In this document: positions 53,931-62,598 of the stretch, piece after piece
How the letters are laid out: each line of letters begins with the position of its first letter
Numbering within the stretch: position 1 is the first letter of the stretch
Assembly: GCF_000147695.2 (NCBI RefSeq)
Contig: NC_015958.1
Span: forward strand, 598,501-662,500
DNA length: 64,000 bases
Direction of reading: 5' to 3'
Source of the DNA: Thermoanaerobacter wiegelii Rt8.B1
Lineage (GTDB): Bacteria; Bacillota; Thermoanaerobacteria; Thermoanaerobacterales; Thermoanaerobacteraceae
Translations under genes and position numbers: made by a program
Notes under the pieces: generated by a model
Told to the model about the DNA's origin: nothing
The model's database searches: none
Seen by the model: the letters and a program-made list of their open reading frames with translations, nothing else

Positions 53931-53966
53931 TTTTAGAAAGGGCTTTTTAAAAAGCCCTTTCTAAAA
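53931..53966 (+). terminator. Perfect 18-bp hairpin after the binding-protein gene
   Basis: TTTTAGAAAGGGCTTTTT pairs without mismatch with AAAAAGCCCTTTCTAAAA. It may reduce transcription into the downstream enzyme genes or act as an mRNA stability element. Confidence 0.7.
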
Positions 53967-53989
53967 ACCTCATGATAGGAGGCTACCAA

Positions 53990-54829
53990 ATGGCAAAAGT
54001 CAGAGTTAATAATATTGAATTATACTATGAAATACACGGAAATGGTCAACCTATTGTACTTATAGAAGGACTTGGGTGTTCGAAATGGATGTGGTTTAAG
54101 CAGATTGACGAGTTAAAAAAGCATTTTAAAGTTATTGTTTTTGACCTAAGAGGTGTTGGTGATTCCGATAAACCTGATATGGAATATTCTATTAAGCTGT
54201 TTGCTGATGATACAGCGGCTCTGGTAACAGAACTTGGGTTTAAAAAAGTTCACATACTTGGGGTTTCTATGGGTGGTTATATAGCACAAGAACTTGCTTT
54301 GGAATACCCTGCTCTTGTTGATAGGTTGATATTATGTTCTACTCATTATGGAGGACCAAATATCGTGCCAATACCACTGTCCACTCTTAGCATTATGTTA
54401 AATGGAACAGGTGCAGGTAATGCACTGGAAAATTTGCGAATTGCTATGTCTTTAAGTTTTAGCGATGAATATCTTTCTACTCATAAAGATGAATTTGAAC
54501 AAATTGTGAAATGGAAATTTGAAAAGCCGCAACCATTTTACGCTTATAAAAGACAATTTTACGCTGGATTAGCATTTGATGAAGAATCAAGAGTTCATTT
54601 GATTAAATCTCCTACTTTAATAATGGCAGGTAAAGACGATAAAATCGTACCTTATGAAAATGCTCTTTTATTGCATTCAAAAATTGAGGACTCAGAAGTT
54701 GAATTTTTTGATAATGCAGGACACATGTTTTTTATAGAAAAAGCAGAGGAAGTGAATCAAAAAATTGTAGAGTTTTTAACAAAACCTATAGGAGGAGATG
54801 AAAAATGGAAAGAAAGGATATTAACGTAG
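53990..54829 (+). CDS. Alpha/beta-hydrolase (intracellular)
   Basis: 279 aa, no signal peptide. Nucleophile elbow GVSMGGY with Ser near residue 93, acid in MAGKDDKIVPYENA, His in DNAGHMFFIEKA: a complete triad. VLIEGLGCSKWMW marks the oxyanion strand, with EG in place of HG. Likely an ester, lactone or thioester hydrolase acting on the imported substrate. ATG at 53990 after AGGAGG. Overlaps the next gene by 25 bases, so it is coupled to the KAS III-like protein. Confidence 0.88.
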   Translation: MAKVRVNNIELYYEIHGNGQPIVLIEGLGCSKWMWFKQIDELKKHFKVIVFDLRGVGDSDKPDMEYSIKLFADDTAALVTELGFKKVHILGVSMGGYIAQELALEYPALVDRLILCSTHYGGPNIVPIPLSTLSIMLNGTGAGNALENLRIAMSLSFSDEYLSTHKDEFEQIVKWKFEKPQPFYAYKRQFYAGLAFDEESRVHLIKSPTLIMAGKDDKIVPYENALLLHSKIEDSEVEFFDNAGHMFFIEKAEEVNQKIVEFLTKPIGGDEKWKERILT

Positions 54830-55833
54830 GAATTGTTGGAACAGGACTTTACATTCCTGAGACATATATGACAGCTGAAGATATAGCAAAAGAAACAGGT
54901 ATACCTGAAGAAATTATAAAAACCAAATTTGGGATTATAAGAAAGCCTATACCGGGTCCTGAAGACCATACTTGTCATATGGGAATACAAGCGGCGAAAG
55001 ATTGTTTGAGAAGAACTGGTGTTGATCCAAAAGAAATAGACCTCATTATATATATAGGCGAAGAACACAAAGAATATCTACTTTGGACATCTGGTATCAA
55101 ATTACAATACGAAATAGGAGCAGAAAATGCGTGGGCTTTTGATATGGCGTTAAGGTGCGGTACAGCAGTTGCAGCTTTGAAGATAGCGAAAGATATGATG
55201 GTTGCAGATGATAATATTAATACCGTTATGATTGCTGGTGGATACAGAAACGTTGACTTTATTGATTATAAGAATCCGCGCGTATCCTTCATGTATGACC
55301 TTGCTGCAGGAGGAGGAGCAATTCTCCTTAAGAAAAATTATAATAGGAACATTGTACTTGAGGCATCAATTATAACAGATGGTTCCTTTTCTGAAGATGT
55401 TGCTGTTGTCGGTGGAGGGACAAAATATCCTGTAAGCCATGAAATGATTGATAAAGGACTATATAAATTAGATGTTTTGAATATGGAACATATGAAAAAA
55501 GGCCTTGAAGAAAAATCGATGCCTAATTTTTTAGGTGTGATTAAAGAATCTCTAAGGAAAAGCGGATATACACCTTCCGATATTGGCTATCTTGCGATAC
55601 TTCACATGAAAAGGTCTGCTCATGAATTTATTTTAAATGAACTAGGCTTATCTCCTGACAAATCGATTTACTTAGAAAACTATGGGCATATGGGTCAGAT
55701 CGACCAGATACTTTCAACACAACTTGCCCTAGAAGGAGGAAAAATAAAAGATGGTGATATAGTCGTGTGGGTAAGTGCAGGTATAGGTTATGTATGGGAT
55801 GCAATTACAATAAAGTGGGGACCTATAGAATAA
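54805..55833 (+). CDS. KAS III (FabH)-like protein 1, Cys-His without the Asn
   Basis: 342 aa thiolase-superfamily enzyme. Catalytic Cys in MALRCGTAVAAL (Cys118) and His in ILHMKRSAHEF (His267) are kept; the third FabH residue, Asn in YGN, is replaced in ENYGHMGQID (His295). A Cys-His dyad without Asn is also seen in PqsC-type acyltransferases. Role in this operon is unknown: acyl transfer, condensation or cleavage of a beta-keto compound are possible. A second, differently altered copy lies at 59458. Confidence 0.8.
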   Translation: MERKDINVGIVGTGLYIPETYMTAEDIAKETGIPEEIIKTKFGIIRKPIPGPEDHTCHMGIQAAKDCLRRTGVDPKEIDLIIYIGEEHKEYLLWTSGIKLQYEIGAENAWAFDMALRCGTAVAALKIAKDMMVADDNINTVMIAGGYRNVDFIDYKNPRVSFMYDLAAGGGAILLKKNYNRNIVLEASIITDGSFSEDVAVVGGGTKYPVSHEMIDKGLYKLDVLNMEHMKKGLEEKSMPNFLGVIKESLRKSGYTPSDIGYLAILHMKRSAHEFILNELGLSPDKSIYLENYGHMGQIDQILSTQLALEGGKIKDGDIVVWVSAGIGYVWDAITIKWGPIE

Positions 55834-55871
55834 ATTTTATGGCATAAATTTTATGACAGGAGGTTTTAAAC

Positions 55872-57167
55872 ATGGATTATAAAGAACTATACAAGAAGAA
55901 GTTAGTTTCTGTTGAAGAAATTTTATCAAAGATTAACAGTGGAGATGAAATTGTTTCTGCTATGGCTGCTTCAGAGCCTCAAGGCATTTTAAGTAAACTC
56001 CATACTATAAAAGATAGAGTTGAAGATGTAACGGTTGTTGTATGTCTTCCAATGAAAGATTATGAATTTTTTATGAATCCATCAATGAAAGGGCATTTTC
56101 TTACTGAATCATGGTTTTATACTGCAGGACTCCGTGAAGCACATAAATACGGGACAGTATCTTTTATACCAAATCATCTTCATTTAGCTTCAACAAAAAG
56201 ATTACACTATAGAAAACCTAGGTTTTTCCTAGGAACGGCTACTCCAATGGATAAACATGGATATCTATCATTATCTTTAGGCATTACTTATGAAAAAGAT
56301 ATTCTTGAAAACGCTGATTATGTTGTCTTAGAAATAAATGAAAATTTACCAAGGACTTATGGTGATACACAAATTCATATAAGTGAAGTTGACTTTGTTG
56401 TTGAGAATCACGCTCCTGTTCCTGAAATTCCTATTGTAGAGCCAAATGAAAAAGATAAAATAATAGGAAATTATATAGCTGAATTAGTAGAGGATGGTTC
56501 AACGATTCAATTAGGAATAGGTGGAATACCCAATGCTGTGGCAAAAGCACTTTTAAATAAAAAGGACCTTGGCATACACACAGAGATGTTTACAGAAGGA
56601 ATGGTAGATTTATTCGAAGCTGGGGTAATCACCAATAAGAAAAAGACCTTATGGAAAGGAAAATCTATAGCTACATTTGCGCTTGGTACTAAGAAACTAT
56701 ATGATTTTATAGATGATAATATGGGAGTAGAATTTCAAAGAGGTGCAGTGGTCAATGACCCGTATGTAATAGGTCAAAATTATAAAATGGTATCTATAAA
56801 TACCGCACTGCAAGTAGATTTAACAGGTCAAGTTTGTTCAGAATCTCTGGGTATAAGGCAATTCAGTGGGACAGGGGGACAAGCAGACACGGCAGTAGGG
56901 GCACAAATTTCAAAAGGAGGCAAATCAATAATAGCTTTGTACTCATCAGTAAAAAACGATACTATATCCACAATAGTTCCTGTGCTAACAGAGGGTGCTG
57001 CAGTGACTCTTTCAAGAAATGATGTAGACTATATTGTTACAGAATATGGTATTGCAGAAATGAGAGGACGCTCAATAAGGGATAGGGTCAGAAATTTAAT
57101 AAATATTGCTCATCCTAAATTTAGAGATGAACTTAAAGAAAAAGCTAAAGAGCTTATGATATGGTAA
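55872..57167 (+). CDS. Acetyl-CoA hydrolase/4-hydroxybutyrate CoA-transferase family protein
   Basis: 431 aa family I CoA-transferase. Catalytic Glu in HTEMFTEGMVDL (Glu238), the CoA-binding QLGIGGIPNAVAKAL near residue 213, and GIRQFSGTGGQADTAVGAQ near 330 plus EYGIAEMRGRSIRDRV near the end. Probably activates a short hydroxy- or fatty acid with acetyl-CoA or butyryl-CoA as donor, thereby saving ATP. Good AGGAGG ribosome binding site. In this operon it would link hydrolysed substrate to the MaoC hydratase. Confidence 0.9.
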   Translation: MDYKELYKKKLVSVEEILSKINSGDEIVSAMAASEPQGILSKLHTIKDRVEDVTVVVCLPMKDYEFFMNPSMKGHFLTESWFYTAGLREAHKYGTVSFIPNHLHLASTKRLHYRKPRFFLGTATPMDKHGYLSLSLGITYEKDILENADYVVLEINENLPRTYGDTQIHISEVDFVVENHAPVPEIPIVEPNEKDKIIGNYIAELVEDGSTIQLGIGGIPNAVAKALLNKKDLGIHTEMFTEGMVDLFEAGVITNKKKTLWKGKSIATFALGTKKLYDFIDDNMGVEFQRGAVVNDPYVIGQNYKMVSINTALQVDLTGQVCSESLGIRQFSGTGGQADTAVGAQISKGGKSIIALYSSVKNDTISTIVPVLTEGAAVTLSRNDVDYIVTEYGIAEMRGRSIRDRVRNLINIAHPKFRDELKEKAKELMIW

Positions 57168-57216
57168 TATTTGAATGTTAAAGATAAAATGTTGATGAAG
57201 AAAGGAGGAACAATTT

Positions 57217-58428
57217 ATGAGGAAGCTAAGAGTATTTCCTCTATTGGTAATAATGTCGTTGTTATTATTTCAAGGACATTATAAAGCAACATCATATTTT
57301 GACCCAACGCCAGTAAAAACGTATACTGACTCCAAATACTGGGCTAAAGTGGAACTTTTAAGAGATAGTAATCCTAACATAGGACAAGAAAAATTCATAA
57401 CAGATAATCAGCAAAAAGATCCAGAAATCATCAAAGAATTTAACAATAATCCTCAACCTAATTCGCAATATTTTTTACTTCATTATGCACCTGGCTGGGA
57501 TACAGGTACCAAACCATATCCTGTGATTCTCGTTCATGGTGCTGGTTCTGATGCAAATTTTTTCGCAGATCCTAAAAGAGATGGTTCTATTACTGGCTTA
57601 ATGCAATATCTTTCACAAAAAGGCTATAAAGTTTTTGCAGTGACTTTTGCTCATCCTCATGGAGACAATTACATTCAAAGAGAGATTCTCGCTGATGCGA
57701 TTCAGAAAGTTAAGGCTGTAACAGGAGCAAGTAAAGTTGATATTATAGCACATAGTAAAGGCAATATGTCTGCGAGAATGTACGTATCAAATGTCAAAAA
57801 ATCATGGGGAGTTGATTTTGGAAAAGATGTGAGAAGATATATCCAGCTGGGAGCTCCAAATGGTGGAATTGACTTTACTTTTAGGAATCCAAATATGGCA
57901 TGGGGTATAATAACAACTGGAGGATTTGGACCTGTTCCTTATACTTATATGTTGATTTATGGATTATGGTATAATACCACCTATCACAGTATATATACAG
58001 AAGGTGGTGCCTATCCAGGACAACTTCAGATGTTAGCAAGATGGGATAGTGTATATCCTCTAAATACAACGCAGCAAGATTGGTATACAACTTATTATGG
58101 AGGATGGGGATTTGCTAGTTATTCATATGGAATAGATTATGCAATTAAAGAAGGTGGAAATCTTATCAATACATTACAGAATTCTTCTGTAGACCCTTCT
58201 GTGGAAATAGCTGTATTGGCTGGAGATTACAATTATATAAATGGTGTTCCATGGGAGACCACAGGGCCCAGTGATGGATTAGTATTTGTAAAAAGTGCTA
58301 CTGATACATCGGCAATGACAAAATCAGGCGCAAAAGTTATAGCTAAAGATGTATATCATCTTAATCACGTTGAACTGGCATATGATAAATCAGCTATGGA
58401 TTGGATAGATGCACAATTGTCAAAATGA
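57217..58428 (+). CDS. Secreted lipase/esterase-like hydrolase
   Basis: 403 aa. Signal peptide (MRKLRVFPLLVIMSLLLF). Alpha/beta-hydrolase core from about residue 100: PYPVILVHGAG oxyanion strand, nucleophile elbow KVDIIAHSKGNMSARM with Ser180, probable acid in TTGPSDGLVF and His in HLNHVELAYDK (His383). The AHSxG elbow and the KVDIIAHS context resemble LipA-type lipases and PhaZ7-type polyhydroxybutyrate depolymerases; aromatic patches (YGGWGFASYSYG) could bind a hydrophobic polymer. The only exported enzyme of the operon, it likely releases the monomers or oligomers that the Liv-type transporter imports. Exact substrate unproven. Confidence 0.8.
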   Translation: MRKLRVFPLLVIMSLLLFQGHYKATSYFDPTPVKTYTDSKYWAKVELLRDSNPNIGQEKFITDNQQKDPEIIKEFNNNPQPNSQYFLLHYAPGWDTGTKPYPVILVHGAGSDANFFADPKRDGSITGLMQYLSQKGYKVFAVTFAHPHGDNYIQREILADAIQKVKAVTGASKVDIIAHSKGNMSARMYVSNVKKSWGVDFGKDVRRYIQLGAPNGGIDFTFRNPNMAWGIITTGGFGPVPYTYMLIYGLWYNTTYHSIYTEGGAYPGQLQMLARWDSVYPLNTTQQDWYTTYYGGWGFASYSYGIDYAIKEGGNLINTLQNSSVDPSVEIAVLAGDYNYINGVPWETTGPSDGLVFVKSATDTSAMTKSGAKVIAKDVYHLNHVELAYDKSAMDWIDAQLSK

Positions 58429-58544
58429 GAAAGGAAATTGCTTTTAGCAAAAGTAAATTATATTTCAAGCAGTTTATTTCCTCGGAAACAAATTAAAATA
58501 TTATATTACGTTGTAGATGTTAAAAATAAAGGGGGTTAAAATTT

Positions 58545-59441
58545 ATGTGTAGAGTAATATATAAAAAAATTGCTTTACCAAATGGAGAGGAAATTGGTTA
58601 CAGAGAAAGAGAAGGAGGAAAAGACGCAATAATTTTTATTCATGGTAATTTAGTTTCATCAAAATATTGGGAAAAATTTATGCAAAGATTTCCTGAAAAT
58701 TTTAAACTTTATGCAGTAGATTTAAGAGGAGCAGGAATCTCTTCATATAACAAGCCTATTGAAACAATGAGGGATTTTTCTGAAGATATATGGCTTTTTT
58801 CACAAGAAATGAATATCAAAGAGTTTATTCTTGTAGGGTGGTCGATGGGCGGAGTAATTTCTATGCAACTAGCGGCTGACCACCCTGATGCAGTAAAAAA
58901 ATTGATCCTCGTAAGTTCACCATCTTGCAAAGGTATACCATTTACAAAAAAAGATGAAGAAGGTAAAGTGATACCGGGTGAATATTGGAAAACAAAAGAA
59001 GAAGTGTTTAATGATAAAGTACAAGTTTTGCCGATAGTTTATGCATTGAGATCGGGAAACAGAGAAATAATGAAAAATATTTGGGATTCTGCTGTGTTTA
59101 ACTATAAAAAGCCTGAAGAAAACTATTACAAAGAGCTCATAGAGGATATTTTTACAGTAAGAAATTATCCTGATTGTGCATGGGCAACGCAGATTTTTAA
59201 TATATCTCACATTCATAATGGTGTGGTCATGGGTACAGGGGAAGTAGACAATCTAAAGATGCCTGTATTGTTATTATGGGGAGAACACGATGTAATTGTA
59301 AAAAAAGAGTATAGCGAAGAAACAGCAAAAGAAATCGGAGAGAATGCCCATGTTGTAATTATTGAAAATGCGGCTCATAGTGTGTTTATTGATAATGAAC
59401 AACAAACATTAAAGGTTATGCTAGACTTTATTGAGAAATAG
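58545..59441 (+). CDS. Alpha/beta-hydrolase (intracellular), second copy
   Basis: 298 aa, no signal peptide. HGNLVSSKYWEKF oxyanion loop, nucleophile in VGWSMGGVISMQLAA (Ser100), acid in LLWGEHDVIV, His in ENAAHSVFID. Family-mate of the hydrolase at 53990 but not a close duplicate. May cleave a second bond of the imported ester. Overlapped by no gene upstream; the next gene follows after 16 bases. Confidence 0.87.
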   Translation: MCRVIYKKIALPNGEEIGYREREGGKDAIIFIHGNLVSSKYWEKFMQRFPENFKLYAVDLRGAGISSYNKPIETMRDFSEDIWLFSQEMNIKEFILVGWSMGGVISMQLAADHPDAVKKLILVSSPSCKGIPFTKKDEEGKVIPGEYWKTKEEVFNDKVQVLPIVYALRSGNREIMKNIWDSAVFNYKKPEENYYKELIEDIFTVRNYPDCAWATQIFNISHIHNGVVMGTGEVDNLKMPVLLLWGEHDVIVKKEYSEETAKEIGENAHVVIIENAAHSVFIDNEQQTLKVMLDFIEK

Positions 59442-59457
59442 GGGAGGAGATAAATAT

Positions 59458-60438
59458 ATGAGAAGGGCGCGAATCATAGGAGTGGGAAGTTATCACCCAA
59501 AGAATTTGATAACAAATGAAGAACTGTCAAAAAGAATAGGTGAGCCAATAAGCATAAATTTTGAAAATAAGGTTGGAATACTTCAAAGGTATATAACTGG
59601 ACAAGATGAAAGCACTGCAGACCTTGCTTATGAAGCAGCTATAAGGGCCTTAGAAATGGCAGATATATCAGCAAAGGATATTGATTTGATAATTTTATCA
59701 ACGGACACTCCCGAGTATATTACTCCCCCAACTTCTGCTGTTGTACAAGGAAGACTTGGGGCAGTAAATGCTGGCTTTTTTGATATAAATGCTTCTTGCG
59801 CCGGATTTGCAGGCTCTCTTGCAGTTGCATCAAAAATGATTATGGCAGATGATTCATTAAATAAAGTCTTAGTTATTGGTGCATATAACATGAGCAAGTT
59901 TATTGACTATAATACACCAGGATTATCAGCCATATTTGCAGATGGTGGCGGAGCGGTTGTACTTACTTCAACAGAAGAAAATGCTGGGTTTTTAGCATCC
60001 AAATTCATAGGAGATGGTACACAATATGATTTTTTGGGTATATATGATGGTGGAGCGAAGAATCCGTTTAGAAAAGGCAATCCTAAAGACCAGCTTTTGA
60101 CTTCTCTAAAACCCCTTCCCCCAGATAGGAATCTTAAAATGTGGCCTCCTCTTGTAAAGGAAGTTGTGGAAAAAGCAGGTTATAAAGTTAAAGATATTGA
60201 CCATATTTTCTTTACTCAGATAAATAAGTCAGTGATATTGGAAGTTATGGACACATTGAGATTAGATCGATCAAAGACAACTACTATTATGGAAAAATAT
60301 GGTTACACAGGCTCGGCATGTCTTCCCATGGCTTTAGATGATGCAGTAAAAAATAATAAGATAAAGAAGGGAGACCTCATTGTATTTGTAGGTTCTGGAG
60401 TAGGTTTCTCTATGGCTGCCTCAGCTTTTATATATTAA
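59458..60438 (+). CDS. KAS III (FabH)-like protein 2, degenerate active site
   Basis: 326 aa. Cys114 in DINASCAGFAG is kept, but the His position of FabH is Thr (IFFTQINKS, Thr253) and the Asn position is Tyr (EKYGYTGSA, Tyr283). Decarboxylative condensation as in FabH is therefore unlikely. It could be a non-catalytic or acyl-carrying partner of the copy at 54805, as PqsB is to PqsC. ATG at 59458 after GGGGAGGAG; an ATG nine codons upstream overlaps the previous gene. Confidence 0.78.
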   Translation: MRRARIIGVGSYHPKNLITNEELSKRIGEPISINFENKVGILQRYITGQDESTADLAYEAAIRALEMADISAKDIDLIILSTDTPEYITPPTSAVVQGRLGAVNAGFFDINASCAGFAGSLAVASKMIMADDSLNKVLVIGAYNMSKFIDYNTPGLSAIFADGGGAVVLTSTEENAGFLASKFIGDGTQYDFLGIYDGGAKNPFRKGNPKDQLLTSLKPLPPDRNLKMWPPLVKEVVEKAGYKVKDIDHIFFTQINKSVILEVMDTLRLDRSKTTTIMEKYGYTGSACLPMALDDAVKNNKIKKGDLIVFVGSGVGFSMAASAFIY

Positions 60439-60474
60439 CTGTGCATATCTCGGTGAATAATATGGGGTGATAAA

Positions 60475-61287
60475 ATGACCCTTATTGAGGCGTTTAAAAA
60501 AATAGCACCTTTTATTAATATAATGACAACAGAGGATCTAGGTATATCAATATGTGATGTTAATGAATGCGTATTATATTTACCTGGTAAAAAAATCAAT
60601 CATAACATAAAGGTAGGAGATCCTTTAAAAGAGGGTACTGCTATATATGAAGCAATAAAAAGTGGAAAACGTATTGTTAGAAGAGTAGGAAGCGAAGTGT
60701 ATGGTTTTCCATATATTGCTATAGCGTTTCCGCTGATAGAAAACGGTGTAATAACAGGTGGAATAAGTATATTTCAATCGACAGCAAAACAGGATGAGAT
60801 AGCAAATATAACTGAAAAAGTGTTTTCTTCATTGCAGCAGATTCACTCTATGCTCCATGAAATCTTTTCGATTTCAAAAGAAGTATCTGAAATAAGCGAT
60901 GAAGCCTCAAAGTTTGCAGAATATGCAAAAAATAATGCTCAATCTACTGACGAGCTTATAGACTTTATTAAACATATCTCTTCAGAAACAAATTTATTGG
61001 GCTTAAATGCGGCAATAGAAGCTGCGAGAGTTGGTGAGAGTGGCAAAGGGTTTACAATAGTTGCAAATGAAATAAGGAAATTATCCATGTCAACCAAAGA
61101 CTCTGTAGAATCTATAAACAATGTACTTATAAAACTTAAAGAAATAAGTTACAAAATTGATAAAAATATGAAAGAAATAAAGAATACAAATATGAATCTA
61201 TATAAACTTATAGAAAATGCGAATAGTGAGCTTGAAGAAATAAACAAAATGTTTGAGGAACTTTACAATAAAACGCGACTTTATTAA
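60475..61287 (+). CDS. Soluble chemoreceptor-like (MCP signalling domain) protein
   Basis: 270 aa with no membrane helix. N-terminal sensor domain (about 1-110, PAS/GAF-like, [20 protein letters not shown] then [15 protein letters not shown]). C-terminal coiled coil with the receptor tip [20 protein letters not shown] and [13 protein letters not shown], recognised by CheA/CheW. The signalling bundle is short. As the last gene of the sigma-54 operon it may report the cytoplasmic metabolite of this pathway to the flagellar motor (inference). Confidence 0.85.
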   Translation: MTLIEAFKKIAPFINIMTTEDLGISICDVNECVLYLPGKKINHNIKVGDPLKEGTAIYEAIKSGKRIVRRVGSEVYGFPYIAIAFPLIENGVITGGISIFQSTAKQDEIANITEKVFSSLQQIHSMLHEIFSISKEVSEISDEASKFAEYAKNNAQSTDELIDFIKHISSETNLLGLNAAIEAARVGESGKGFTIVANEIRKLSMSTKDSVESINNVLIKLKEISYKIDKNMKEIKNTNMNLYKLIENANSELEEINKMFEELYNKTRLY

Positions 61288-61306
61288 ATAAGACAATAAT
61301 GAATGA

Positions 61307-61363
61307 ATACTTGGAAGCAAAAATATTGTGGCTTAAGTTCCTGCAGTTTTTGCTTCCAAGTAT
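61307..61363. terminator. 17-bp perfect inverted repeat, probable terminator
   Basis: ATACTTGGAAGCAAAAA and TTTTTGCTTCCAAGTAT pair perfectly around a 23-base loop that itself contains the palindrome CTGCAG. It separates the sigma-54 operon from butyrate kinase. There is no T run after the right arm beyond GATTTTAG. Confidence 0.55.
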
Positions 61364-61409
61364 GATTTTAGATTAAGCTTTCATCATTTAAAAGGGGAGA
61401 TTTAATATT

Positions 61410-62477
61410 ATGTATAAAATTTTAGTAATAAACCCTGGTTCAACATCAACTAAACTTGCAGTTTATGAAGATGAAAATGAGGTATTCAATGATACGATAA
61501 GACATTCAAGCAAAGAGTTAAATAAATACAATAATATTATTGAACAACTGGATTTTAGGGTAGACTGTATACTTAATACGCTTCAAGATAACAATTTTTT
61601 ATTATCTGAATTTGATGCAGTGGTAGGTAGAGGAGGCTTAATTAAACCTGTTGAAAGTGGTACTTATATTGTAAATGATATTATGATAAATGACCTAAAA
61701 AATGGTGTCCAAGGAGAACATGCCTCAAACTTAGGAGGAATAATTGCTCGTCTGATAGCAGATAAATATGGTATTCCGGCTTTTATAGTGGATCCGGTTG
61801 TGGTTGATGAACTTGAAGATGTGGCGAGAATTACTGGTATTCCAGAAATAAAAAGAAAAAGTAGATTCCATGCCTTAAATCAAAAAGCAGTAGCAAGGCG
61901 CCTTTCAAAAGATATTGGTAAGGAGTATGAAAAAGCGAATCTCATAATAGCTCATCTTGGAGGAGGCATATCGGTAGGTGCACATAAAAAGGGAAGGATT
62001 GTAGATGTTAACGATGCTATAAATGGGGATGGACCTTTTTCACCTGAGAGAGCTGGAAACCTTCCTGCCCTTGATGTTGCAGATTTGTGCTTTAGTGGCA
62101 AATACAGTTATGAAGAGATAAAAAAGATGATAAATGGAAAAGGAGGAATGACAGCTCTTCTTGGTACAAATGATGTCAGAGAAGTATTAAAAAGAATAAA
62201 TAACGGAGATAAATATGCTAAACTGGTATTTGAAGCAATGGCATACAAAGTTGCAAAAGAGATTGGTAGTATGGCGGTTGTTCTTAAAGGACACGTAGAT
62301 GCAATAGGAATTACTGGAGGTATTGCATATAGTGAGGAATTTGTAACGCTTATAAAAGAGAGAGTAAATTTTATAGCACCTATTTATGTATATCCGGGAG
62401 AAGAGGAAATGCTAGCTTTAGCTCAAGGTGCTTTGAGAGTTTTAAACGGTGAAGAAAAGGCAAAAGAATATGTATAA
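61410..62477 (+). CDS. buk: Butyrate kinase
   Basis: 355 aa acetate/butyrate kinase family member. NPGSTSTKLAVY near residue 7 (phosphate 1), VGRGGLIKPVESGTY near 70, IAHLGGGISVGAHKKGR near 180 (phosphate 2), NLPALDVADLCFSGKYS near 210 and GITGGIAYSEEF near 295. Makes ATP and butyrate from butyryl phosphate, completing the route from butyryl-CoA. No phosphotransbutyrylase gene is adjacent. Assignment to butyrate rather than a branched acid rests on family blocks and on the nearby bcd operon. Confidence 0.93.
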   Translation: MYKILVINPGSTSTKLAVYEDENEVFNDTIRHSSKELNKYNNIIEQLDFRVDCILNTLQDNNFLLSEFDAVVGRGGLIKPVESGTYIVNDIMINDLKNGVQGEHASNLGGIIARLIADKYGIPAFIVDPVVVDELEDVARITGIPEIKRKSRFHALNQKAVARRLSKDIGKEYEKANLIIAHLGGGISVGAHKKGRIVDVNDAINGDGPFSPERAGNLPALDVADLCFSGKYSYEEIKKMINGKGGMTALLGTNDVREVLKRINNGDKYAKLVFEAMAYKVAKEIGSMAVVLKGHVDAIGITGGIAYSEEFVTLIKERVNFIAPIYVYPGEEEMLALAQGALRVLNGEEKAKEYV

Positions 62478-62479
62478 AA

Positions 62480-62524
62480 TGAAAACTGATAAGAGGTTTA
62501 TGTTGGTCCTCTTGTCAGTTTTTT
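62480..62524 (+). terminator. Terminator after buk
   Basis: AAAACTGATAAGAGG and CCTCTTGTCAGTTTT pair with one wobble around an 11-base loop and end in T6. Confidence 0.88.
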
Positions 62525-62598
62525 AATTTTAATTGACATCATAATTAATAAAAATTACAATTATATTTGAGATTATGTAAAGTAGAAAGGCGAGAAAA

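Noticed and set aside
61327-61345. A fourth sigma-54 promoter before buk (TGGCTTAAGTTCCTGC)
   Set aside because: GG and GC are 13 rather than 12 bases apart and the sequence lies within the loop of the inverted repeat.
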